Source: Rotaria macrura
Taxonomy: Eukaryota; Rotifera; Eurotatoria; Philodinida; Philodinidae
NCBI GenBank assembly: GCA_900239685.1
Contig: OENT01000640.1
Span: 1-64,000 of the forward strand
Direction: 5' to 3'
DNA length: 64,000 nucleotides
Made by a program: the position numbers and the translations under genes. Of the stretch, positions 41,818-54,637 are shown one piece after another; position 1 is the stretch's first letter, and each line of letters opens with the position of its first letter. The notes beneath the pieces are model-generated. The model was given only the letters and a program-made list of their open reading frames with translations, was not told where the DNA came from and searched no databases.

Positions 41818-44800
41818 TCTATTAGAAATTGATTCTAAAATCTACAAAAAAACAACAGTTCACTATGTGAATCTATATATATATGTATATGTGTGTATAT
41901 ATATAATTAACATGATGAAAAACAAAAACGCGAGTTTGTTATTAAAAACATGTAAATTGTAGACTTGTGTTTCTTATTATCAAGTGTATACATTTATATA
42001 TGTATGCTTTTAATAACAATAAAGATAATAATAATAATAGTTTTCAACGAAAGAAAAAAAAAAGTGAAAGAGAGAGAAATAAATGAAGTATCGCTATTGC
42101 ATCAATTCAATCGTTTAAAGAATACAACACAAAAAGAGAAGCAAATGTTTACGTTTATATGGTGACAGAATGTTTGTTTTTTTTTGTAGTATGTCAAAAA
42201 TACCATTTTTACATTTTCTATGACGAGTAAAAACATCCTTGTGTTTCTCGATAAGAAGAGGATGTGCAGAATTGTTGAGTTATTTTATTTTGTGGTTGTC
42301 TCTACTCAACTTTTCTTTATCTTATCTCTCCCTTTTTTCCTTTTCCGTTAACAACTAATTTTTTGATGATGATGCTGTTTTTCCTTTAGTTTTCCTCTAT
42401 ACTTTTTTTTTCTACATGACAACCAAACCAATAGTTTGGTTTTGATAACTATTGTTTTCAATCCTACGAAAAAAAAAAATCAAAATCCTCGGATTTATGC
42501 TATGATGAAAAATTATACATTTCATCTATTTCTGTTGTAATTAATCTTTAACGCGTTCATTCAATGCAACTACACATTGTGCTTTTTTTTTGTCAAAAAA
42601 TAAAAATCTAAAACTAGGAAATGTTGATTGCTTTAAATCTCCCGGAGAAAGAAAAAAACGAAGACGACATACCCGCAAAGAACATAATTCTTTCCTATTC
42701 CAACGGTGGTTTCTTCTATATCATGTCATTACTTATACCAGATGGAAAATATTCGAGATGAATCGATAAAGAATAATTAGTGTTCTCAGAAAGAATCCGT
42801 ATGTGTTGTTCTTATTGAATGTTAACAGGATTGATAAAAGTTCTACTTTTCACTACATAGTATTGTCAAAAATTTTTAAATATAACTATTGAGTATAGAA
42901 TGTCACTCGAACGATAGTAACATTCATTTACCTTTTTCTTTCTTTTAAATTTTTCCATGTTAATAGGAAACAGTAGGAATCGAAGAGCCATGTTTATATA
43001 TAATCGACAGCTGACTCTCACAATGTATCGTTAGAAAAAGAAAACGTTTTGTAACTAACTGAGTGACGAACTACTTGTTTCTAATTTCTTAAGTCATCAA
43101 CTTAACTACTGCTCATTCATCGCATAGAGTTTGTTTATGAAAAGAAGAATGATGACAAGTCATGAAAAGCATATATATTTATATGAGTTAGCCTTGTTAA
43201 TGATTTTCCAGGAATCCATACAACTAGTTAAATACTGAATGAAGAAATCCGAAACGATTTATGATGTATTAATTTGATAGGTATCCTATATGGAAGAAAG
43301 AAGTCATGTAAAAAATTATTAGCCGCCGGAGTTTCTTTCATATACNAAAAATTGTTTTCTGTTTGTGGCTACGATAGAGTGTCACTGATGATATTTGATG
43401 AGTGTCTTATTAGAGGTTTATATACAACATACTTACATGTGCTATATGTTAGACTGCAAATGGAAAAAAAAGAGATGCATCATCATCTTCACCATTTTTT
43501 TCCTATCGTGCATAATAGCACTCGCGGACATTTATAGTCAATAGGGGATCTGGTAAGCATATAAAATAATGATGATAGGTTGAGAAACAAGAGAAAATAG
43601 TGTGACTTGAAAAAAAATATGTTTTTCCTATCATTGGCTGTGTTCAAACAGCTCGTCATACAAAGAAACTAGATGTTATCTACGAGTCAGTATGATCAAA
43701 GAATGAAAATAGTCTTGTTTGTGTGTGACTATCGTTTTGATAGCAAGAGAAGTGCTCATTATAATTACTTGATGGAAAAAAAAAATGATGAAAATATAAT
43801 AAGAAATATATGCCAAAAAGAAATGTAACAGTTAGTTCCTATTCACTAATACAACATATGCCGTCGTTTCCGACACATTAAATGTGACATGTGATGTTCG
43901 CTCGAATACGTGCTATACACACTTAAATTGCATTTTTTTTTTCTAATTCACTTTTCATTTCTATGTAACATTTGTTCAATGGAAACAAATATGTGGTACC
44001 GCTTTCTATTTTTTTGGTAATAATTAAAATTCAATTATTAACATTTGTGATTACGCCTCATGACAACAAAATGAAAAGATCTAAATATTGCCAGTTGATA
44101 TTTCATCTTGAACATACTAATTTTCAAAGACTCTGCTATCGATGAATAATTCATTCAATGAATAAATGTTCTCATATGACAATATAGTGCATAGGATATC
44201 GAAAATTTTACTAAAGGTATTTTTTCTTCGAATCAATGATACAGTTATAAATATATTGCATGTTTACGAAACAATCGGAAACGCTATCACATGAGACACG
44301 CGAATACAACAATATTTTATTTTCATATGTCATGCAAAATAGTCTACTGATATATGTAGGGTAATAAACAGTCTTGTATATTGTTCCATCTATTTATTTA
44401 TAGGATATATGTTGTTTTATTCTTGAATTTCTATTAAATGAAGCATATGTCTATGAACTTGATATTTCATAAGAAGAAAAACTAACGTTATATATTCAAT
44501 TTACGACTTTGGCTCTTTTATCTACACCACTGAGATATAAAAAGGCATTCCTCATATTAGTTGAGTAGCATGGCAGAAGATCTATTGCATACATTTGTTA
44601 ATTTTTACAGTTGACTAAGTTCAGTTTTTTTTTGTTGATATTGCTTGAATAATTTTCTAAGTTTATAATTACATAATTATATATGTTTCAGTACACATGA
44701 ATTGAGAATTTCGTTAAGGTCAAATATCTTAATTTTCCCAATACCGAAATACAGTTTACATGAGCTAACTTGTTCATCACATATCTTCATGACTTTTTCC

Positions 44801-46761
44801 CCTACGTTAAGTTACTCACTAATGAATAAATTCTATGCATGACATACATGTATTCATAACATACCTTCGGAAAACATCTGAATCTTAAAATGTTTCTAAT
44901 AAAAAGAGACAGAAAACGAACTTTTGTTTAACTAAATACTATATAATATTTAGTTAATTATACATAAGATTATGTCATTATTATTTTTTCCATCAAGGCT
45001 ATTACTCAGTATAAGTAGTTAAATAATGAGTTTTATCCTGTCTATTTGCATGCTTTTAAAGAATAAATTTTTTCATTTTTACATGAAATCATTTCTAGTC
45101 ATTCAATGTATTGAATTATTTGAAGAAAAGAAAATTTTCTTTTTTTTTCTAATGTGTTTTTATTTTGTTTTTTTCAAAATTGACTATTGAAGAAGATTTA
45201 AAAAGCTAAATGCATTTGTTCAACAATGAAATGTCTATATTTATTCAAGACAAAAAGTAAGATGGCACAATCCTATGAATGAAACGTTTATTACATGATT
45301 TACTACAGATCATCTTTTATTGTTAGAATTTAATGTTTTTCTAGTTTCTCTGACAAGTACGATGAATAATTTACATTGGACTATAGAAATAAATGTAACT
45401 GTCAGATTTTTTTCTTTTATAATAAACTTATAAAAATATTACTTTCCATTAAAGAACATTACTACATTTGCGTTTAATGGTATATTTATGTAGACATCTT
45501 CAGTCATGTTAAGCATATATTTTGATACGGTTGAATATTTCAATAACGGTTTCGGCTCAGAGTGCTAAGAGCAGCGTATAACTTATTTTTTCTTTCTAAA
45601 ATTTTGAGTATCTAAATAACGATGGATTGAAATGAGATCGGGATTGACTAAGAAATTATTCTCAAGAAACACAACAAAGTATTGGTTTTCAGTTCTTAGA
45701 AAGTTTTGTGTCGATTTTTAATTAAATTTTTACTGTCTATCAGAATTCTACTAAGCTTCATTCTGCACATCAAAGTAATTAACTAAGTTTCCCAGGTATA
45801 AAACTACACATTAATTCAACTTTAAGTTCTTCAAATCCCAGAATCGTTGAAAAAAAGGAGCTTGAACAGAATGATATACTCTGCGGTTTCTTTCATGAAG
45901 AAATCGAAAGCGGTTTATATTGAAACGTTTTTAAATAATCAAAAATAAAGAACTAATTGAACACTTTTTCATAATTCGTTGTATATTTTTTGACATTGAC
46001 ATACATCATTAAAAATCAGACTCATTTTAAATGAAAATTTTCGATCACATATATCACTCATGCAATCGATTGACTTCAACATCATAATAGTGAAGATGTC
46101 ACGCTTTACACCACGGACTGCTTTCGTTGAAGTGTATGAATCTATTGTAAAATTAAAAGCATAACAAATTCTCAATGAAATCATCTAACTTTCCGATAGT
46201 CGAATTATAACTTCATGTTAAAAATCATGGACAAAACATGAATAGATAAACTAAAATTTTACACGTAGTTTGATGTTCATTCACTTATTCCTGCATTTAG
46301 ATACGAATATATCACACTCGCTGGTTGACTTATCTTGTTGTTTTGTATAGAAGAATGTTTGGCTTGTCAATGTTTTGATCACAAATTCTCTATCTCTCTG
46401 ATTCATTTCAATAATCTTCTCTGGATTTAGAGAATACAAACAACGATGAAGTCACAATAGAAATGGATGAGATATAAAAACTTTTACATTATCATGCGCA
46501 AGAAAAATGTTTTTACTACATAAATGAACTATATTTTATAGGATTTTACTAATGCAATGGAGTCGAGAATACATACATATGAATCGATCATGTTTTCTTG
46601 GTTTCGTATATTCATAATCGTGGTCAGATAGTGCATATTTACCTAATAGTTTGAAGCCTATATAGATAATATGACATTTTCCAAGGATCATGATAATCAT
46701 TAGAAATCGTTTCATCATTCTATATATATCAAACAACACATCCCAAAGATTTCCAATAACT
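41818..46761. other. Gene-poor AT-rich stretch with one ambiguous base
   Basis: About 4.9 kb with no supported gene. Base 43346 is an unresolved N in the sequence given. Short TA and GT runs occur at about 41876-41900. Frames of 60-87 residues on both strands lack any motif. Confidence 0.5.
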
Positions 46762-47142
46762 CCCCCCCCCCCCCCATCCCCCTATAATAGAAGCCCTTCC
46801 TGGAGAAAAAGTTCGTCCGGCTTAATACAAGACAACCTTTGGTTAATTAATATTTTGCTAATTAAGAACTTTAATTAGTGTTTTTCCATCAAAATATGCT
46901 TAATTCTTAGGTTTTTCAGTTTGAAATATTAAGAGAATGTGTTCATAATGATAATGACATCCTTAAAACACTGAAAATCCTGATAGAAATCGTGACAATA
47001 TCCTTAGTTCTCTGGAAAACCTTTTTAATTAAATATTCGGAAAAAATTTGGTTCTTAATAGAAGACCCCCATGTAACATTTTCGCGCTAGAACATAATAA
47101 AAGACCGGGGGTGTGTGTGTTTTATGCGGGGAGGGGGGGGGG
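46762..47142. repeat. Poly-C and poly-G bounded segment
   Basis: A run of 14 C at 46762-46775 and a run of 10 G at 47133-47142 bound a segment in which AATAGAAGCCC (46786), AATAGAAGACCCCC (47058) and AATAAAAGACCGGGGG (47096) recur as related words. This looks like remnants of an element or a mutated satellite; no terminal repeat or target duplication could be fixed. A related word, AATAGAAGCCAACCC, occurs at about 57937. Confidence 0.4.
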
Positions 47143-47466
47143 CGGGATGCACTCATTTTTAATACGACATTCGTTTTTCATATGGGCGCAGCAAGTGTTT
47201 CACACCACGTTTCTTAGTCGAGTAAAGTGCTAGTATCATGATGTTTGTTTTTCATTCTGCAGGACTAAAAACAGACCAATATACGAGCAAACATTCACCA
47301 CCTGATCAATGCACTAACCTACTTTCAATTGCAAGGTAAATGTGCAATAAGTGAATGAAACGCATGAGCAATCAAACTATTTAAGAGAATCAATTTTTAT
47401 GCAAGAGTAACTATATACCTATTACTAATATTTCTAATCATAGTTTCATTGAAGAAAACAATTTTA

Positions 47467-48111
47467 ATGAGTGATACACAATTCCTCATAAACAGATCCA
47501 GCAGATTGTCTATTGATGATGATAATTTGAACAAAAAGCAATCGTTGCCCAATAGGTATAATTCAATATCGAATTAACATCGAAAAAACTACCCTGAATT
47601 TATTATTTTTCTTAGGTTTTCTGATTAGGATGAATGTTTCAGGAAAAAAAAGGGAGATAATAATTATATTAAATTAGACGATGATAATGAAAACAATGAC
47701 AAAAATGAACCAGTAAGCGTTCTTCAGTTGGTAAGTGCATTCGGACAAAATATAAACTGATTGATACAATCGATTCTATTGTAGTTTAAGTTTGCAGATC
47801 GTATCGATTATGTTCTGATGTTCATTTCGATGTGTTTGGTACTGCTGGCATCGTCTTGTATTCTCACCCAACTAGTTCTTTGTGTTCAGCTGACTGCATT
47901 ATTCGCTGTTAAATCATTTGGGGATAATTGTGATCATCAACAACAAAATTTCATAGGTTTTATTAAAAATAATAATACATATTCTCAAGGATTAGAGTGC
48001 AATACAAACAGCTTAAAATCATCGTATATACGTATTTGCAAACTACCTGCAACACGTCTGAGTTCGTTGGAGTTCATTACATGTATTTTATGGAATACAG
48101 ATATATACTGA
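47467..48111 (+). pseudogene. N-terminal fragment of an ABCB/MDR-type ABC transporter
   Basis: Three exons (47467-47555, 47643-47730, 47785-48111) join to 167 residues. After a charged N-terminus comes VSVLQLFKFADRIDYVLM and a hydrophobic helix, the pattern of the cytosolic lead-in and first transmembrane helix of P-glycoprotein-like full transporters (drug and lipid export, plasma membrane). An extracellular loop with DNC and N-glycosylation-like NNNT follows, then the frame degenerates and stops at 48109-48111. No further helices, Walker A or ABC signature are present. Family full length is about 1,250 residues, so this is a truncated remnant. Splice sites are intact, implying recent loss. 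Confidence 0.55.
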
Positions 48112-49222
48112 GTCTAATACTGTGAATCATTGTGATATAAACGTAAAGACTCTCATACAATCGTGAAGAGTTGTATATCTTCCGTGTTCTATCTACAGAT
48201 TTCTATTTCAATTTGAAATCAGAATCACTTTCTTTATGTCGGATTTGGATTTGAATGAAGCGTTGCATGCATTTCAAATCGAAGCAGACTCGTTCATGTA
48301 TGGAAATTCTGGTAAAGTTGAGTTGCCCCATACTCAGAAATCTTTTCTCTTATCCTCTTATGATTTTGAATGATTTATATCTACAGACATCATAGTATAT
48401 TCTAGTAGATGCTCTAAAAGGATATCATTCTCTATTGCGATTTAGAAAAGTTATCAAACAATTATAGAATCTCTACTTGCCAGAGGCATCTGTAGACAGT
48501 CTGAGTGCTAAAATAATGTGGTTGTTCTATTTCATTTTGAAACTATCGGTCTTGGAATGTCTCATATTCCACACTGTCTAAAAAGAATTTTAGATTTTGA
48601 AACTTGGTATGTTTGTGATAGTCAGTTGTCAAAGCAGTCGTGTATTCCCATGTCTTCGAAATCGCCTAAGTTTTGATGATCTATCGTGATTTTCATAAAT
48701 GTTAACGATTGATCGCGATGTATTGCAATTAATCCTCGATTTTTCGAATGTGATAGATGCATCTTTATAAATCGCCGATTCTTTAGAAATTGATTATTCT
48801 TGTGAGAAAACTAACTATTTTGAAACAATGAACATATTTTAAACCATAGTTAAAATGTAAAACAAGAATTTTTGATATTGTTTAATTAAGAACAGAGAAA
48901 ACAGGAAAATGTAATATATTTGGTGACTGAAAATATACTCTTAAAAATTACAGAATATATTAGAAAATCATTTTCGGGAAATCATATATTGAGTCATCGG
49001 TTTATTTGAATAAAAATTGAAGTTGTTAATTTCTTGTGGTTCATTTGAACAGCGTTACGTTAAGCTGGATAATCAATTGTTATGATTAGCAAATGACTTA
49101 AACGTGTGATCAATTACAATTTGACATCAATTTTTATTACATACGTAATAAGCCGATGAAACTGATTCTTTGTTAATGATACATGCGCACCAATCGGACG
49201 TTTACTATCTCATCTTTCTCTG
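48112..49222. other. Intergenic
   Basis: No gene seen. 48675-48790 has several ATCG/CGAT-rich words resembling 51530-51610, but without clear repeat boundaries. Confidence 0.4.
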
Positions 49223-49567
49223 CCCAGGTCGAACAAGCACGGCCGTAAACGACCGTATACGGAGGAATACGGCAAAATACATGGTCCAGTATTACGATCG
49301 TATATCTCCGTGTCGTATACGGAGGGATACGACGATATACGGAGAGTAAAACGATCGTTTACGGTCCTCGTATACAAAATCCGTAAACGGTTTCCGTTTT
49401 CCACCGTATTTCTCCGTATACGATCTTATTTGCCCGTATATGATACGGCAATATACGACCGTAATACTGGACCATGTAAAACGCTAAAATACGACCGTTT
49501 ACGGTCGCGTGGGGAGCGTATACGGTCGTTTACAGCCGTTTACGGAGTCCGTAATCGTCGACCTGGG
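49223..49567. mobile_element. CCC/GGG-ended element, CCGTAAACGG family
   Basis: 345 bp. Left end CCCAGGTCGAACAAGCACGG; right end, read inward, CCCAGGTCGACGATTACGG. TG flanks both sides (49221-49222 and 49568-49569). The interior is almost wholly palindromic words of the type CCGTATACGG, CCGTAAACGG and TACGGAGG. Frames of 64 and 121 residues inside are by-products of the repeats. It sits immediately before the 3' splice site of the gene remnant starting at 49614, apparently inside an intron. Confidence 0.85.
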
Positions 49568-49613
49568 TGCGTATTTTCTCGTATTCTTTTTTCTCTTTCG
49601 TTGCTCTCATCAG

Positions 49614-51186
49614 CAAGAGTCGATGGAACGATATGGTCAGTTGTTAGAGAAAGCCCTACAATCTCGAATGCATGAAGATATTCCATCCGATTGCGAAGAT
49701 TGGATGTTAAAAAATGGAAAAGAGAATGGAACCAAATATTGTACGACAACAACGACAGCAACTTCTAAATCATCATTAAACCAACAACTAGCATGTGAAT
49801 ATAGAAGATCCTTTATTACTTGATTGTATCAACCCTTTTGTTTCTGTTAAGCACCGTCACAGAACGCAGTCTCTTTACGAAGTGTTGCATTTGGTTAGAA
49901 GTCAGTTCAAAGTTTATGCAATTGTTTTGTTTTGCTTTTCTTTTTTTCAATAAAATGTCAAATACCATCATCTCCTGGATATGTTTCTCATCAAATGACA
50001 TCGTCATATACAAGCAAAAATTGTTCATTGAATCATGGGCAAGAGTTGAACCTCAGTGCACAGAGTATTATTCAACTTTCCTCTTCAGCTTACATAAACT
50101 TTTTGTAAATCTCTAGATATAACAACAAGTGATGATAACTCATCTGGTTTACGTGGTGTTGATGAAGAAGTTTCATCAGACGAGGAACTAAATGTAACAG
50201 TTAAGTCATCATGGAATATTAAAATATCAGCAACACAAGGTTCCAAGTCGAAAAATGGTTTAGTAAAACAAAAGGAAACATCGACTCCTAAACGTTTACA
50301 TCTGCCGATTAATAATGATAATGTACATGATGATCATTTAAATTTACAAAATATATTCGGTTACGTTAAACAAATCAATTCGAATGTATTGAAATCACAA
50401 AAACATCAACAACAAACAACAATTAATTTGGATCGACAAGAAAAAATTTTAAATACACTATGTAATAATCAAAGAAAACTTGCCAAAAGTTTGGCTAAAC
50501 ATAAGGTAAAAGGAGAACATGAAAGGATATTTGTTAGATTGTAAAGCTTCTTTCATTTAGATAACAGTTGCTCTCGACAATGACAATCAAAGTGTTGATA
50601 CTGATGATGAACGATTTGGTAACTAAGATGTAGTATGTTGTAGTGAAAATAATATTTTTTAATTAGAGATAAAAGGAATTCGTCTATTTATCTGTGTTTT
50701 CCCTTTTAGAAATATGTCAAAAGTGATGGGTCTGTTATAGATTTATTGTCGGTGCCTGGCAATAAACAAAAAACCGTTGAATATGCCTTGAAACTAATAG
50801 GTATTATATTTACAGACAAGGGAGATTTCCAAAGCATCAATGTGAAGAACCACGCATAAAATGTATTTATGGTAAGTAGAAATACAGTTATGAATCATAA
50901 TGGAAAATACCGTCTTTCACTTATTTTAGCCGCTGTGAAACGAAAATTTAATTATTCTACTGATGATATGTCGTTTGTACGGCCTCCAATTCACGATTTC
51001 ATTTTAAGTAAACGCCGCAATCAACAAAGAAGGTTAAAAGCATCTATAAACACAAGTAATGCATATAATCTTTTCTCAAATATACTTCACCATTTTAATC
51101 ATTTCTATAGATTTCAACAATTAAACCATGTCAAGTTCAGTAATGTTGGAAGTCAGCTGCATAGAGCAATAGAAGATCTAGTGTGA
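49614..51186 (+). pseudogene. Frame-broken multi-exon gene, possibly BEN-domain-like
   Basis: Exons 49614-49794 (in-frame ATG at 49623), 50117-50505 and 50561-50618 join in phase and encode an acidic, Gln/Asn-rich region. The next exon (from 50710) reads on (VIDLLSVPGNKQKTVEYALK) only in a different phase, and a second frame change is needed before QGRFPKHQCEEPRIKCIYAA near 50820-50871, which then splices to 50940-51186 (VKRKFNYS... ending IEDLV). The later part has the rhythm of a BEN domain (protein/DNA binding), but I cannot confirm it. Two frame breaks make it a pseudogene unless introns were misread. A transposable element is lodged just upstream. Confidence 0.45.
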
Positions 51187-51613
51187 ATTATGCCAATGGA
51201 ATAGTATATAGTGAACATTGTTTTATGTGACAATCAGATTATAATAATGGCTATTAAAAACAATAATGTACAAAACAAAATTAATAATTCTTTTCGCTCT
51301 TTTTCTGTAAAAAATATTTTACTCTTGATTGTGTATTAAATTATCGTATCATGTTTTGGAAATTTTAATGTGACATCCATGGATTTGCTGTTTTGTTGAA
51401 AATATTTATCTTGATAAATTAGCTGGATGTATGTATCTCATATAAAACAATTATTAACCTCTATATAGGCAAATGCAATCTGCTCTGATTGGTCAACGTC
51501 GATAACGATGTTATATAATAATCGCGATTTCGGTTGAAAATCGAAAAAAGCATCGGTAAAAATCGCCAGTTTGAATGATTATATCGCGATAAGCTCTCAC
51601 GATTAATCGCCCT
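51187..51613. other. Intergenic with ATCG-rich stretch
   Basis: 3' flank of the remnant above. 51500-51612 is rich in ATCGCGAT-type palindromes around the insertion site of the next element; it may be an older repeat. Confidence 0.35.
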
Positions 51614-51929
51614 CCCAGATGAATGAATCCGATCGGATCCTACGATCCGACTAAATCTTATGGGAATCCGGGTTGTGGAAACAGTAACGGATCCGACGGA
51701 AGAAACCTATTTTCTTATTTGTGTACGAATTAGCATTTAATCCCAATAGTGGAGGCCTGTTTTATCATACGATGAAATCCAATCGGATTCCGATAGTAGG
51801 ATTCGATAAAATCCAATACTAGGGATCCAAATCTCGGATCGCAACCAGGAATCCGATGGGGTTTCGTCGGATTAGAGAAATTCCGATAGAAAAATGATCG
51901 GATCCAATGGTCGGAATGATTCTCCTGGG
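51614..51929. mobile_element. CCC/GGG-ended element rich in CGGATCCG/CCGATCGG
   Basis: 316 bp. Left end CCCAGATGAATGAATCCGA; right end, read inward, CCCAGGAGAATCATTCCGA. CT flanks both sides (51612-51613 and 51930-51931). Interior packed with GGATCC, CCGAT and AATCCGAT words on both strands. Non-coding. Same terminus type and duplication length as the other CCC/GGG elements, different internal word. Confidence 0.75.
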
Positions 51930-51931
51930 CT

Positions 51932-52196
51932 AATATCCCGTGATAAAATCGTCGATTTTTTTTGTGATTTTGAGGACATGGGTTGGTTTTGATATTGCAC
52001 TAATTAGTCTTGCAATGAAACTTTTCTATGAAGAATGATTTAGAAAATCTAATCCATTGCAACCATCAAGAAAATATTTCTAATCTAAAAATGATCTGTA
52101 CTGTTGATAAACTTGTTTTTTAATAATTAGAGTTTACAGAAATGAAAACAGCAAACAAACACAACAAATAAAACGAAAAGTCATTTATTGAATGTA
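51932..52196. other. Short intergenic, 3' flank of the GCLM fragment
   Basis: AT-rich; nothing recognised. Confidence 0.4.
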
Positions 52197-52825
52197 TTAA
52201 TCCATCCGTAGTTCTCGTTTGGCATATACGAAAAATCCTTTCGTTTTAATAATACCTCGATTGGAAATAACAGCATTATAACGAACAATAGATAGTGGTT
52301 TCCAATTGAGTGAATCATATTCATGACAATATTTTCGAATAGTTTCTTGAAAATCAGTTTCATTCATAACATCTAAACAAAAGTCAGCATTCATTTTTAT
52401 TAGGCAAAAACTGCACAATTTAAAAGAATTATTTAAATTTAAATTTTACCAATTGAATCACTATGTGTTAAAAGTTGAATATTATGTTCTTTAGCATATG
52501 CTTTCAATTCTTCAGGAATAGAACAACACACGCTTAAATTAATTTGATTTGCACATGGTTTATGCTAGTAAATACAAATAAACTCAATCGATATTGAATC
52601 ATTGAATTAGCTTTTTCAAATCAATTACTTTACAAGAGTCGTATAAATCAGACAACAATGGAAGCATAAAATCACAAACACCAGCTGATAGAATCTTCTG
52701 CTTGTCTATATAATCTTCAATAATACGCCATAATGGTAGAAAATCATTTAATGTTATCGGATCACCAAAATTAGGCAATGATATCATAACACTTTCTATA
52801 TAGTTTTCTTTTAATTGAGTTAACA
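52197..52825 (-). CDS. GCLM: Glutamate-cysteine ligase modifier subunit, C-terminal part
   Basis: Three exons (52629-52825, 52450-52564, 52197-52372) join in phase to about 162 residues. The order of motifs follows the aldo/keto-reductase-like GCLM C-terminal half: SVMISLPNF, LPLWRIIEDYIDKQKI (human PYWEELENLVQSKKI), ANQINLSVCC, YAKEHNIQLLTHSD, and the end VISNRGIIKTKGF. GCLM binds the catalytic subunit GCLC and lowers its Km for glutamate in glutathione synthesis in the cytosol. The N-terminal ~110 residues should lie upstream (above 52825), but that region shows no matching exon. The gene is therefore either 5'-truncated or interrupted by long introns not resolved here. Confidence 0.85.
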
Positions 52826-53739
52826 CTAAATTTAAATATTAAATTTAAATGAGGTTATTTTTTTCCTATAGTCAATTCAAACATTGACCACTATTCAATC
52901 TAACGATGCATTCGACTTTATATCGATTTTAAACGATTTATTCGATCTCTATGCTACCTATTCTTATTATCTAAAATCTACATATAAATTAAATATGATG
53001 ATGGTAATTAATATACTACTTCTCATCCGCATAGAATTTGAACAACTTTGTAATATGATACAACGTAGTACAATTAGAGATGAAATTTGTACACAAGAGA
53101 TTAGAATGAAATGTGTCATATCTACAGTCATAACCTTCCTTGAACTGCAAAATGTCACCCAGAAAGTTCGATTTCTTAAATCTAGACAAGTCCAAAGGGA
53201 AACAGAAAGAAACATAAGAATCAATTTTTTCCTGCTCTCATGATCAGTAAATTTTCGATTGAAGTAATTCAGTGAGTTTGGTGGAAAAGGCAGAAAAAGA
53301 ACATGTCGAAAATCGAAATTTATAAGTATTATTTCCTTTTTTTGTGTGACCCAAGTAGTAATGTTAAACTGAGCAATAGCTTCTATGCGTTGATGTCATC
53401 TATGCTGAACACTATACTGATATACATGTAGTTTACGTATTGGCAGTGAACTACTATACACCGTAGACGATAAAAAAGAAAAATTTAACAATTTTCGTTA
53501 AAGCCAACACCGGCTCAGAAATTAAGATTTCGTTTTCTATAGATATCATTTGGATTCAGCATTTTCATTTTCAATAATTTTCTGCGCCTTCCTCTCATCT
53601 AGATTTTTTTCGACATTTGATTGTTATTCTACTTGTTCCTTTCTGTGGTTTTATATTCTGCATTTGCTTACTCTGCGTTTTTCTTTTCCGCCTTTTCCTT
53701 CAATTCGAATTCAATAGCAGTTAGGAGATTTATAGCGTT
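52826..53739. other. Region upstream of the GCLM fragment, unassigned
   Basis: A plus-strand frame (52884-53243, 119 aa, TIQSNDAFDFISILNDLFDL...) has protein-like composition in its first third but no recognisable motif. No GCLM N-terminal exons seen on the minus strand. Confidence 0.3.
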
Positions 53740-54637
53740 TTATAGAGGACTGAAAAATCTAACCAATAAATATAGAATTTGCAATAGGTCTCTATCTTCA
53801 TAGTTTAATGAAAGAACGTGACTTAGTATAGATCTATAGAAGCATAACAATAGATCAATTCGATCGGTTGAAAGCTTCGAATTTTTTATTAATATTTGAA
53901 GAAAACCTGTATCGATTGTATGAGTTAATAGTTTTGGATCTATTGAACGAAGAAATATTTTAACTAAAATAAAGAAAATGAATATTAATAGTAATCATAG
54001 ATGACATGGTTCATACCTGAAAATTTTAGATCCTCTCGTTTTAATTGTTCGATATCAGAACTTGTGCCATTATGATTATTTGTTATTGATGTCTCATCAG
54101 ATGCTGTAAGGAATTTAACATATGTTTCATCCTTGAAGTAAATGCATTGCATTAAAAAAAAAACACAAATTTGTTTTTTAGAAAATTATACTTGAAACTG
54201 TTTTTCACTCATTTCCATTCTCGTGGTTTGTAATATCGATGAAATATATTCGAGAATCTGAAAGGAAAATAAATTATTAAGAAACATTCCTATGGTTAAA
54301 ATCTAGTTAGTTATTATTACTTCTTCAGTGATAGTCATATTAGTTTTTCTCATCCGCTTGAGTAAAGCCAATGTATTGCCTGTGTAAAAAAGCATCTCCG
54401 TTGCTTTTGGAAAAAGTGGACTCAACAATGGATCAAATATGACTTGTTCTAGATCCTAAATAGAAACGAAACATCATTTACAACAGATCCTAATGTAGAA
54501 TTCTGTGGTAAAGTATATATTAAAAAATCAAGACGTGAACATCCTTGTTCGCATATCTACCGTTGATTTAGTAAGACATTGTAGCTCAAGTTCGCGTATA
54601 TTTGAATAGTTCTTTGGACCTGCCAATTCAAATTTCG
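53740..54637 (-). CDS. Unidentified five-exon reading frame, 5' end missing
   Basis: Exons 54561-54637, 54321-54455, 54192-54257, 54017-54131, 53740-53963 join with perfect phase agreement to 205 residues ending at TAA. Every junction has GT...AG. The protein looks helical, leucine-rich and charged (EQVIFDPLLSPLFPKATEML, then NTLALLKRMRKTN, later FLRSIDPKLLTHTIDTGF). No signal peptide, membrane segment or catalytic motif. A helical-repeat (HEAT/armadillo-like) or scaffold protein is a guess. The first listed exon starts in mid-codon, so at least one upstream exon is missing or lies beyond 54637. I do not recognise the family. Confidence 0.6.

Noticed and set aside
49310..49823. Plus-strand frames of 121 and 104 residues
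   Set aside because: They run through the palindromic repeats of the element 49223-49567; only the part after 49614 belongs to a real exon.
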